Program-made: the position numbers and the translations under genes
Shown here: piece after piece, positions 1 to 6,248 of the stretch
Position numbering within the stretch: position 1 is the stretch's first letter
How the letters are laid out: every line of letters starts with the position of its first letter
Notes under the pieces: model-generated
What the model saw: the letters and a program-made list of their open reading frames with translations, nothing else
Databases searched by the model: none
Told to the model about the DNA's origin: nothing
DNA from: an uncultured Candidatus Melainabacteria bacterium
GTDB lineage: Bacteria; Cyanobacteriota; Vampirovibrionia; Gastranaerophilales; Gastranaerophilaceae
Assembly: GCA_934667125.1 (NCBI GenBank)
Contig: CAKULF010000003.1
Coordinates: 186,001 to 250,000, forward strand
DNA: 64,000 nucleotides
Direction: 5' to 3'

Positions 1-1060
1 CAGGGTTTGTCTTAAAATCAATTTTTCTTATATCAAGCGGATGTGAGATATTATGAAGATATTTCCAATAGTCAACATCCTTAATTTCATCTTTTTTAAT
101 GTCGTTTGGAATGTCGCCCATTGTGAAATAATAATATGTTCCATCTTTTTTATCCAGAATTTCATCCCAGTTTGGTTTCAATTTTTTAAAATAATATTCG
201 TAAACATTAATTCCCCAAGCGTAATAAGCTATATCGGTGATACACCAGCCGCAAAAGCGAAGAGGATTGATTTCAATTGGGATAATATCATTTTCAGAAA
301 CCCTCAATTCTAAATGAAACGGAAAATTTTTATAATTTCCAACTTCTGCGATTTTATTTAACAGCTCTTCAAATTTTCTTAAATATCTTTTCATTATTGG
401 TTTTGAAGTGTAATAAGCTCTATCTGAAACATCTTTTCCGTTTGAAAACGGATGTTCAAAAATATTTAATATAACCGCTTTTCCATTTTCGTCAAAATAA
501 GCGTCTAGTGCGTATTCTTCCCCTTTTATCATTTCTTCAATAACAAAAGTTGAAGTATTTACAACGCTTTTTGGAAAAATGCTTTCAAATTTTTTGATAT
601 CATCTTCTAAATTTAAAAGCGTTTTTTGCCATTCTTCAACGTTATAAATCGGATAAACTCCAAAACTCAAAAATCCAACCGCAGGCTTTAAAATAAGAGG
701 AAATTTCAAGTCTTTCGGGTTGATATTTTTTAAATTTTCATATTCGCATTCTTTAAAAAAGTAGTTTGGAAATATGTTTTTTAAAGTTCTTCTAAATAAA
801 GCTTTATCTTTGCTCAATTCAATCATTTTGTTTAAATTACTATCAGCTAAATTTTTGGCTATCCAATTAATTGAATTTTCAGAATTTGTGTAAAACGGCT
901 CATTGTCGTTATTATAAGCTTTGATTGCTTCAAAAGTTGAAGTTAAATATTCTTCAGGAAGGTAATTTCTTGCAACCTCGTTATCCAAAACTTTAAAATT
1001 ATTTTTCTTAATTGTTTCAATCAAAAAATCCGATACATAAGGTTTTTCAAGAATTATCAT
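1..1060 (-). CDS. ATP-grasp domain protein, C-terminus cut by window edge
   Basis: Reading the minus strand from ATG at 1060 gives an open frame of 353 codons that runs off the left edge, so the protein is partial. An AGGAG ribosome site lies just upstream. The middle holds ATP-grasp hallmarks: a FPLILKPAVG nucleotide-binding strand, then FVIEEMIKGEEYALDAYFDE, then FHLELRVSENDIIPIEINPLRFCG, shown here only in part, where the Glu and Asn of IEINP are the usual metal ligands. The family joins a carboxylate to an amine or thiol using ATP, but the substrate cannot be read from the sequence. A strong hairpin separates it from the upstream HD-GYP-like gene, so it probably has its own transcript. 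Family call is firm; function is open. Confidence 0.8.
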   Translation of the reverse strand, partial: MIILEKPYVSDFLIETIKKNNFKVLDNEVARNYLPEEYLTSTFEAIKAYNNDNEPFYTNSENSINWIAKNLADSNLNKMIELSKDKALFRRTLKNIFPNYFFKECEYENLKNINPKDLKFPLILKPAVGFLSFGVYPIYNVEEWQKTLLNLEDDIKKFESIFPKSVVNTSTFVIEEMIKGEEYALDAYFDENGKAVILNIFEHPFSNGKDVSDRAYYTSKPIMKRYLRKFEELLNKIAEVGNYKNFPFHLELRVSENDIIPIEINPLRFCGWCITDIAYYAWGINVYEYYFKKLKPNWDEILDKKDGTYYYFTMGDIPNDIKKDEIKDVDYWKYLHNISHPLDIRKIDFKTNP

Positions 1061-1071
1061 ATTTTTCTCCT

Positions 1072-1101
1072 AAAAAAATGGCATATATTTAATATGCCAT
1101 T
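1072..1101 (-). terminator. Intrinsic terminator after the HD-GYP-like gene
   Basis: A 10-bp perfect inverted repeat (AATGGCATAT, loop ATTTA, ATATGCCATT) at 1077-1101 is followed on the minus strand by seven T residues. It lies between the stop at 1133 and the ATP-grasp start at 1060 and abuts that gene's AGGAG ribosome site. Confidence 0.75.
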
Positions 1102-1132
1102 AATTTTATCATAAATTTTTTAAAAAAATAAA

Positions 1133-2404
1133 CTAACTTTTTATTTCAACCAAAGCATTAACTACAACAGGGTCCCATTTGTCGCCTGCTTCTTTTTTCA
1201 ATATTTCAAGTGCTTCAGCGTTCGTTAGGGCTTTTCTGTGAACTCTATCTTGCGTTAAAGCGCAATATGCGCCTGCAAGAGCGATAATTCTTGAGCCTAA
1301 CGGAATTGAATTTCCTTTTAAGCCCTCCGGATAGCCTTTTCCGTTAAATCTTTCCTGTTGATAGTTGATATACGGCACAACTTCGGACATAAAGTTGATA
1401 TTCATCAATAAATCAACCCCAACGTTAGGCGATTTCTTTAATTCAGCCCACTCAGCTTCAGACAATTTATCTTTTTTAAATAAATCTTCGCTTAAAGTGA
1501 TTTTTCCGATATTTTGCAACAAGCCGGCATAATATATTAAATCGGTTGTTTTTTCGTTTAAGCCAAGCTTAATGCAAATTTCTTTTGATAAATTAGCGCA
1601 TTGGCTGGAGTGTTCTCGTTTGTATTGACCTTTCAAATCTGAAGCGTAGGCTAATTTTTCAACAAAAGTTTGTTGCTGATCGCCCAAGTCCCCAATAATA
1701 GCCGTTAATTGCGCCCTTAAATTTTGATATTCCATAGTTGAAACATCATCTTTATTTAAAAGTCTTGTAACTGTGTCAATCAGCTTTTGCAAGCCTAGTG
1801 AAGTTACAAACAACCCTGCCATATTTTGAATAAGGTCAGCATACTCAAATTCCAACGGGCGAGAGGTTTTTCGTATTACTTCAATAACGCCGATACATTC
1901 AAAATTGTTTTTCATTGGGAAAAGATTAATCTGAAACTCATCTTTTTCAAAAGTTTTTTCAATTTCGTTTGCCATTGTTTCTGTGATGTAGTCTGCAATT
2001 TTGCCTTTTGATAAGTGATTATCGGAAGAGCCCACAAATTCAAGCGGAGCGTCCTTTTTGGCTATATAAATATTACATTCAGCCAAATCCAACATTAATT
2101 TTATTGTTGTTGCGATTGAATTATAAATAACAAAATCTTGACTATTGTTAAAACCCAATAATGACAAGGTGTTGTCAATTGAATATATTGAAATTAGTTC
2201 TCTTAATTGTTCTTTTAAGCTTTCTTTTTTGTCTTTTTCTTTAGACTTTTTAGAAATTTTATCAACCAAATCTTGATTTACAAGTTGTTCAGTCAAAAAA
2301 TCCCCCAAATTTAGAGCGAAAATTTCTTCCAAAGGATCATCTTCTAACAGGTTAATGCTTCTTGTAAACATTGAATTATCGGTTGAAGTTCTTTTTTTAT
2401 TCAT
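1133..2404 (-). CDS. GAF plus degenerate HD-GYP domain protein
   Basis: The 423-residue protein has a low-complexity N-terminus, a GAF-like region (about 85-205), a coiled linker and a C-terminal HD-GYP fold (about 250-415). The GYP element is clear (FNGKGYPEGLKG, about 353-364) and the first His (H265) remains. The other catalytic positions are altered: the HD pair is Gln297-Asn298 (LLQNIGK), the next His is Ser325, the HHE motif is QQE (349-351), and the metal Asp of the following helix is Gly. Real HD-GYP enzymes hydrolyse cyclic di-GMP with an iron centre bound by these residues. This copy should therefore be catalytically dead and more likely a sensor or scaffold. A single gene followed by a terminator. 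Confidence 0.85.
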   Translation of the reverse strand: MNKKRTSTDNSMFTRSINLLEDDPLEEIFALNLGDFLTEQLVNQDLVDKISKKSKEKDKKESLKEQLRELISIYSIDNTLSLLGFNNSQDFVIYNSIATTIKLMLDLAECNIYIAKKDAPLEFVGSSDNHLSKGKIADYITETMANEIEKTFEKDEFQINLFPMKNNFECIGVIEVIRKTSRPLEFEYADLIQNMAGLFVTSLGLQKLIDTVTRLLNKDDVSTMEYQNLRAQLTAIIGDLGDQQQTFVEKLAYASDLKGQYKREHSSQCANLSKEICIKLGLNEKTTDLIYYAGLLQNIGKITLSEDLFKKDKLSEAEWAELKKSPNVGVDLLMNINFMSEVVPYINYQQERFNGKGYPEGLKGNSIPLGSRIIALAGAYCALTQDRVHRKALTNAEALEILKKEAGDKWDPVVVNALVEIKS

Positions 2405-2548
2405 ATATTACTCAATCCTTGCTTTCGATATATAATATCATATCGGCAAAAAAAATAAAATCTTGAGTCAAATTTTAATAATTTGATACATAAGTATAGG
2501 AAAGTTTATACTTAAGATGTAGTTAAAGGGTTTGTTATTTGGGAAAAG

Positions 2549-3046
2549 CTACTTTCCTTTAGCTTTTAAGTTTTGATTATATTGAAGCGAGCGCATATAG
2601 GCTCTATCATTTTCAAAGCGTTGTTTATACAGTTTTTCAAAGTTTGTTTGAGAATATTTATAATTTTCAAAAGTTACCATAATTGCTTTGTTCATAATAA
2701 ATATAGCAATAGGAGTAACGATACAAACCGTTAAAAACACAATAATAGCTTGAGTTACAATTTCATTAAATTTGTTTGATTGTCGAGTTTGATTGTTTGA
2801 ATCAATTTTCATTTGAATGGCGTCGTTAATATATGCCGTTCTTTCGTCAATCGTCAAAGAATCAATCGTATCAACAAAATCTCTTGAAACGTTAAAAACA
2901 TATTTTTTTAAAGGAGAAGAATTTTCAGCTTTTTCTTCTTCAAGAGTTATTTTATCTTCTTGAGTTTTGTCAATTTCAGTGTCATTAGAGCTTTCAGGCT
3001 CATTATTTAAAGCTTCGTTTTCAATTTTTTCTTGATTTTCTTCCAC
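2549..3046 (-). CDS. Hypothetical single-pass membrane protein
   Basis: 165 residues from a GTG start at 3046. The first 45 residues are strongly acidic (Glu/Asn/Asp), then comes a mixed helical segment and one hydrophobic stretch (about 100-121, IIVFLTVCIVTPIAIFIM) followed by a Tyr/Arg-rich tail. No signal peptide or known domain is evident. It is divergently transcribed from the PurD-like gene, and both promoters share a symmetric element (3079-3120). Function unknown; the consistent coding character and membrane segment support a real gene. Confidence 0.65.
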   Translation of the reverse strand: MEENQEKIENEALNNEPESSNDTEIDKTQEDKITLEEEKAENSSPLKKYVFNVSRDFVDTIDSLTIDERTAYINDAIQMKIDSNNQTRQSNKFNEIVTQAIIVFLTVCIVTPIAIFIMNKAIMVTFENYKYSQTNFEKLYKQRFENDRAYMRSLQYNQNLKAKGK

Positions 3047-3078
3047 AATAAACCCAACAATTTATGATTAACAACGAA

Positions 3079-3120
3079 ATTATACCATAAAAATTGATTA
3101 TTTAAAATTAATGGTATAAT
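3079..3120. promoter_or_regulatory. Symmetric divergent promoter pair
   Basis: ATTATACCAT (3079-3088) and ATGGTATAAT (3111-3120) form a 10-bp inverted repeat 22 nt apart. Each arm carries a perfect TATAAT -10 box on its own strand, pointing at the genes starting at 3046 (minus) and 3127 (plus). A TTGATT at 3094-3099 could be the plus -35 box with a short 15-nt spacer. The plus -10 ends 6 nt before the ATG, so that transcript would be leaderless. Confidence 0.6.
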
Positions 3121-3126
3121 AAATCT

Positions 3127-4173
3127 ATGAGAATTTTAATTTTAGGCAAAAACTACCCTGCTATACAATTTGTGAAGCTTTTTTCAAAAAACAAGGAAAA
3201 TATAGTTTTCACAGACGCAAAGGGTTTTCCTTTCTCGGTTGAATTTTCTTCAATTGAAGATATAGTTGAGTTTACAAAGGCAAACGAGATTAATCTTGTT
3301 GTAATAATTGATGAAGAATATATTGATTCTGGGCTTGGCGAATTGATAACATCTATGAATATCACTGTTTTTGCGCCAACAAGCGACGCTATTTTGTTGT
3401 CCTCTTCAAAGATTAGCGCTAAAAAATTCATGTATAAAAACAAAATTCAAACGCCAAAATTTCAAATAGCCGAAAAGCCGCAACAAGCGCTTGAATACGC
3501 TAAATCCAACCCTATGCCGTTGGTGGTTAAGCCTGATAATCATAATTTCCTTGAAACTGCGCATTTTGCGGAAACTCAAAATGAAGCGATTAAAACAATC
3601 AACAATTTGTTTAACAATGGAAATAAAAAGATATTAATAGAAGACTATATAGAGGGCAAAAACCTTTCTGTGTGGACAATTTCGGATGGTTATAGCGCAA
3701 AAATAATCGGAACGAGCGCAAAATATCAAAACGATATAGCCTATTTTGAACCTGATTTTTTAACGGATAAAATCAGATATGATATTCAAAATAATTTCAT
3801 AAATCCGACAATTGAAGCGCTTTCTAATACTGACGAGATTTATGTTGGAATTTTGGGCTTTGATTTTATTTTAACGTATGACGATGAGCCTTTTTTGGTC
3901 AATTATAACAGCTTTTTTGACGATATTAACGTTGATTTTTATACTCAAGGTTTTGATTTAAAATGGGAAGAAGTTTTTGAAAGCGTTATAACGGGCGATG
4001 TGTTTTTAAAATATGATTTTAAGCCAAAAAGCAAGTATATGGTGGCTTTTTGGCAAGATGACGAAATTAATTTTATTAAAGCTAACACAAAAACCAATTT
4101 GAAAAGATATTTAAACGATTTGGATTACGATTTAGAAGAGTTAAACGAGGCAAAATCAATATGGAGATATTAA
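3127..4173 (+). CDS. PurD-like ATP-grasp protein with altered catalytic motifs
   Basis: 348 residues resembling glycinamide ribonucleotide synthetase (PurD) throughout: a nucleotide-binding start (MRILILGKN), KKFMYKNKIQTPKF, MPLVVKPDN, ILIEDYIEGKNLSVWTISDG and ILGFDFILTYDD. True PurD is about 420 residues and has a GLAAGKG loop and an ExNxRFGDPE metal and substrate motif. Here the loop is missing and the motif reads VNYNSFFDDIN (Asn259 for Glu, Ser for the Arg), so ordinary PurD activity is doubtful. It overlaps the NeuA-like gene by 13 nt, suggesting a joint role in modifying a nucleotide-activated sugar or a small acid. That role is inference. Confidence 0.75.
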   Translation: MRILILGKNYPAIQFVKLFSKNKENIVFTDAKGFPFSVEFSSIEDIVEFTKANEINLVVIIDEEYIDSGLGELITSMNITVFAPTSDAILLSSSKISAKKFMYKNKIQTPKFQIAEKPQQALEYAKSNPMPLVVKPDNHNFLETAHFAETQNEAIKTINNLFNNGNKKILIEDYIEGKNLSVWTISDGYSAKIIGTSAKYQNDIAYFEPDFLTDKIRYDIQNNFINPTIEALSNTDEIYVGILGFDFILTYDDEPFLVNYNSFFDDINVDFYTQGFDLKWEEVFESVITGDVFLKYDFKPKSKYMVAFWQDDEINFIKANTKTNLKRYLNDLDYDLEELNEAKSIWRY

Positions 4174-4856
4174 GCATAATCCCTGCTAGAGGCGGCTCAA
4201 AAGGCATTCCACGCAAAAATATAAGACTAATAAATGGTAAACCCCTAATTGCTTATTCAATCGAAGCGTCTTTAAAATCAAAATATATAACAAGAACGAT
4301 TTTATCTTCAGAGGATGATAATATCCTTGAAATAGCTGAAAAATTTGGCGCAGAGCCGATGAAGCGCCCAATTGAGCTGGCACAAGACGTTACAAAAACA
4401 ATTCCTGTTATGCTTGATGTAGTTGAAAAGCTTGAAAAAACGGGTTATGAGCCTGATTATGTTGTTTTGCTGCAACCAACTTGCCCATTGAGGGATGAAA
4501 ACTATATCGATAGCGCTTTTGAGCATTATTTTGAAAAAGAAAAAGAAGGCTATGACAGCTGCATTGGAATGCTTGAAAAAGGCACAACGCACGCTAAATG
4601 GAGAGTTTTGCACAATAATAAATTAGAAGCTTTGTATGATTATAGAACTCGCCCTCGTCGCCAAGAAACCGAACAACATTACAAAATGCTTCAAGAAAAT
4701 GGCGCATTTTATGCTCTTCCAACAAAAATAATGAAAGAAGTTAAAGACTTTATCGGCTATAATCCGACTCCTTATATAACTCCTCGAATTATTGATATAG
4801 ACACGCTTGAGGATATTAAAAAGGTTGAAGAAATTTTAAAAAATAAAAATGCTTAA
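4161..4856 (+). CDS. Acylneuraminate cytidylyltransferase family protein (NeuA/PseF-like)
   Basis: 231 residues, full length for the family that couples CTP to a nonulosonic acid (sialic, pseudaminic, legionaminic) or a related sugar acid. The nucleotide-binding motif IPARGGSKGIPRKN sits at residues 6-19, LQPTCPLR (about 110-117) and ENGAFYALPT (about 173-182) are also typical, and the C-terminus ends IIDIDTLEDI. The start lies inside the PurD-like gene with a GAGG site upstream, and the end overlaps yidD by 8 nt, so the three are translated from one message. The exact sugar cannot be read. No other nonulosonate genes are in the window. Confidence 0.85.
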   Translation: MEILSIIPARGGSKGIPRKNIRLINGKPLIAYSIEASLKSKYITRTILSSEDDNILEIAEKFGAEPMKRPIELAQDVTKTIPVMLDVVEKLEKTGYEPDYVVLLQPTCPLRDENYIDSAFEHYFEKEKEGYDSCIGMLEKGTTHAKWRVLHNNKLEALYDYRTRPRRQETEQHYKMLQENGAFYALPTKIMKEVKDFIGYNPTPYITPRIIDIDTLEDIKKVEEILKNKNA

Positions 4857-5073
4857 AAAAATAATCCTAAAATTAATTTCAATATATCGATTTTTTTCAA
4901 AAATGACTCCGCCAACTTGCAGGTTTGAGCCGACATGTTCAAAATATACTTATGATTGCATTGAAAAATTTGGACTTTTAAAGGGAATTTATCTTGGAAT
5001 TAAAAGGATTTTGAAGTGTCATCCGTATCATAAGGGCGGATATGACCCAGTTCCAGAGAAATTTAAGTGGTAA
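4849..5073 (+). CDS. yidD: Membrane protein insertion efficiency factor YidD
   Basis: 74 residues with the complete YidD signature: an amphipathic N-terminal helix, then TPPTCRFEPTCSKYTYDCI and CHPYHKGGYDPVP. YidD is a small inner-face membrane-associated protein that helps YidC-dependent insertion of membrane proteins. In most bacteria it sits with rpmH-rnpA-yidC. Here it is detached and ends an ATP-grasp/NeuA-like operon, overlapping the preceding gene by 8 nt. Length and cysteines match the family. Confidence 0.93.
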   Translation: MLKKIILKLISIYRFFSKMTPPTCRFEPTCSKYTYDCIEKFGLLKGIYLGIKRILKCHPYHKGGYDPVPEKFKW

Positions 5074-5081
5074 AAATAAAA

Positions 5082-5261
5082 AGCCTATACATGGGCAATT
5101 TTGTTTCCTGCCGAATCAGCAGGTGGGTGAGCGCCAGGGAGCGTCCATTTCCTTTAAACCGTAAAGAGGTAGGTATACTTCACTACTCCTAGCTTTTTGC
5201 CTGAGCAATCTCTCCCTGTTAAATAAAATGTAGGAACAAAATTGTAAACCCATGCAAGGCT
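5082..5261 (-). ncRNA. ssrS: Probable 6S RNA
   Basis: A 180-nt minus-strand segment folds like 6S RNA. The 5' end (AGCCU, CAUGGG, CAAUUUUGU) pairs with the 3' end (ACAAAAUUG, CCCAUG, AGGCU) in a long, slightly interrupted closing stem. Inside is an open bubble whose 3' side carries a small hairpin (CCUGC-loop-GCAGG), then CAGGGAG pairs with CUCCCUG and an apical arm follows. A TATAAT at 5268-5273 places the transcription start at the first base of the stem, and the RNA ends in a T-rich run. 6S RNA binds housekeeping RNA polymerase by mimicking an open promoter. The identification rests on fold, length and promoter, not on a database match. Confidence 0.7.
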
Positions 5262-5267
5262 AATATT

Positions 5268-5273
5268 ATTATA
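5268..5273 (-). promoter_or_regulatory. -10 box of the putative 6S RNA
   Basis: A perfect TATAAT on the minus strand ends 6 nt before position 5261, the first base of the closing stem. No good -35 box is visible. Confidence 0.6.
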
Positions 5274-5323
5274 ACATACTTGTGGTAAAATAATAAGCAT
5301 ACAAAATAAAATTGGAGATAAGC

Positions 5324-5689
5324 ATGAAAAAAATATTACTAATTTTTATTCTAATACTAAGTTTTATAGCTGTAGGAAATTTAAAGATAGGAGCGAAAAT
5401 GAGCGAAACAACAGAAGTTAGAGCTGAACACATTCTTGTTCAAACAAAAGATGAAGCTTTGAAAGTTAAAGAAGAAATCGAAGCAGGAAAAATCACATTT
5501 GAAGACGCTGCAAAAAAATATTCAATGTGTCCGTCTAAAGCAAATGGTGGCGACCTTGGCTATTTTGGACGTGGAATGATGGTAAAACCTTTTGAAGATG
5601 GCGCTTTTGATGGCGAAATCGGAAAAGTTTCCGAACCTGTTCAAACTCAATTTGGATATCACTTAATCAAAGTTATTGATAAAAGATAA
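5324..5689 (+). CDS. Parvulin-type peptidyl-prolyl cis-trans isomerase
   Basis: From ATG 5324, which has GGAG 7 nt upstream (a TTG at 5312 is in frame but lies before that site), the protein has 121 residues. Residues 1-24 are Lys-Lys plus a hydrophobic stretch, a signal peptide or anchor. The rest is a compact parvulin domain: VRAEHILVQT, CPSKANGGDLGYFGRGMMV and FGYHLIKV. Parvulins speed proline isomerisation during folding of exported proteins. A single short domain suggests a membrane-tethered periplasmic enzyme rather than a long PrsA/SurA foldase. It is followed by a bidirectional terminator and is not co-transcribed with neighbours. Confidence 0.88.
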   Translation: MKKILLIFILILSFIAVGNLKIGAKMSETTEVRAEHILVQTKDEALKVKEEIEAGKITFEDAAKKYSMCPSKANGGDLGYFGRGMMVKPFEDGAFDGEIGKVSEPVQTQFGYHLIKVIDKR

Positions 5690-5705
5690 TTAATTGAAAT
5701 ATATT

Positions 5706-5739
5706 AAAAGCCTGCAAGTGTTGGATTTGCGGGCTTTTT
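5706..5739. terminator. Bidirectional terminator
   Basis: AAAAGCCTGCAA (5706-5717) pairs with TTGCGGGCTTTTT (5727-5739) with one G-T wobble. It serves the parvulin gene on the plus strand and overlaps the stop codon of the XRE gene on the minus strand. Confidence 0.75.
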
Positions 5740-6067
5740 ATGTGGTTTGTTTCAAATTTAGAGCAATTTTATAGACCGTTTTTAATAATTTGCTATCGTT
5801 TTTTAAAATAGAATTTAATTCTTTTAACAATTTTTCGTCATCAATTTCTGTTAAATGTTCAACGACAAACAGCTCAAAAACCTCTACCCCTAAGCCTTTT
5901 GCAATTTTTTCTATTGTTTCGGAGTTTGGATAATTTTTCCCGTTTTCAATATTACTCAAACTTGGAATTTCAATTCCGATTTTTTCTGCCAGTTGTTCTT
6001 GTGTAAGCTTATTTAGCTTGCGAATTTCACGAATTCTAGCCCCCAGCAGTCTTTTTATATTTTTCAT
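5738..6067 (-). CDS. XRE-family helix-turn-helix regulator
   Basis: 109 residues. The N-terminal half is a standard Cro/CI-type HTH_3 domain (about 8-64): IREIRKLNKLTQEQLAEKIG, then IPSLSNIENGKNYPNSETIEKIAKGLGV. The C-terminal 40 residues are short and helical and may dimerise. It is a DNA-binding repressor or activator with unknown targets. It is divergent from the large prepilin gene at 6249, so that gene is a plausible target. The 180-nt gap between them is extremely AT-rich and contains a 16-nt palindrome at 6148-6163. Confidence 0.85.
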   Translation of the reverse strand: MKNIKRLLGARIREIRKLNKLTQEQLAEKIGIEIPSLSNIENGKNYPNSETIEKIAKGLGVEVFELFVVEHLTEIDDEKLLKELNSILKNDSKLLKTVYKIALNLKQTT

Positions 6068-6248
6068 AAACTAATAAACCTCACCACTTATTTTAAAAAG
6101 TTAGCGAAATTTTTATAATAATCTATTGACTAAATTTTAGTTTAAATTTATTATATATAATAATAAAATTTATCATTTATAATAATTTTTGATAAAAACT
6201 TAATTTATTAAATACATCATTGAACACATAAAGGAAAAACACAAAATA

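Noticed and set aside
53..313. Plus-strand 86-codon frame at the left edge
   Set aside because: The minus strand carries a clear ATP-grasp gene across the same bases.
5082..5261. Minus-strand segment resembling part of a glycine riboswitch (GCTCAGGCAAAA)
   Set aside because: No gene lies downstream in the right orientation, and the ends pair in a long closing stem with its own promoter, which fits 6S RNA better.
6148..6163. Perfect 16-nt palindrome TTATTATATATAATAA upstream of the XRE gene
   Set aside because: It is pure A/T in an AT-rich gap; such palindromes arise often by chance and no second copy is seen.
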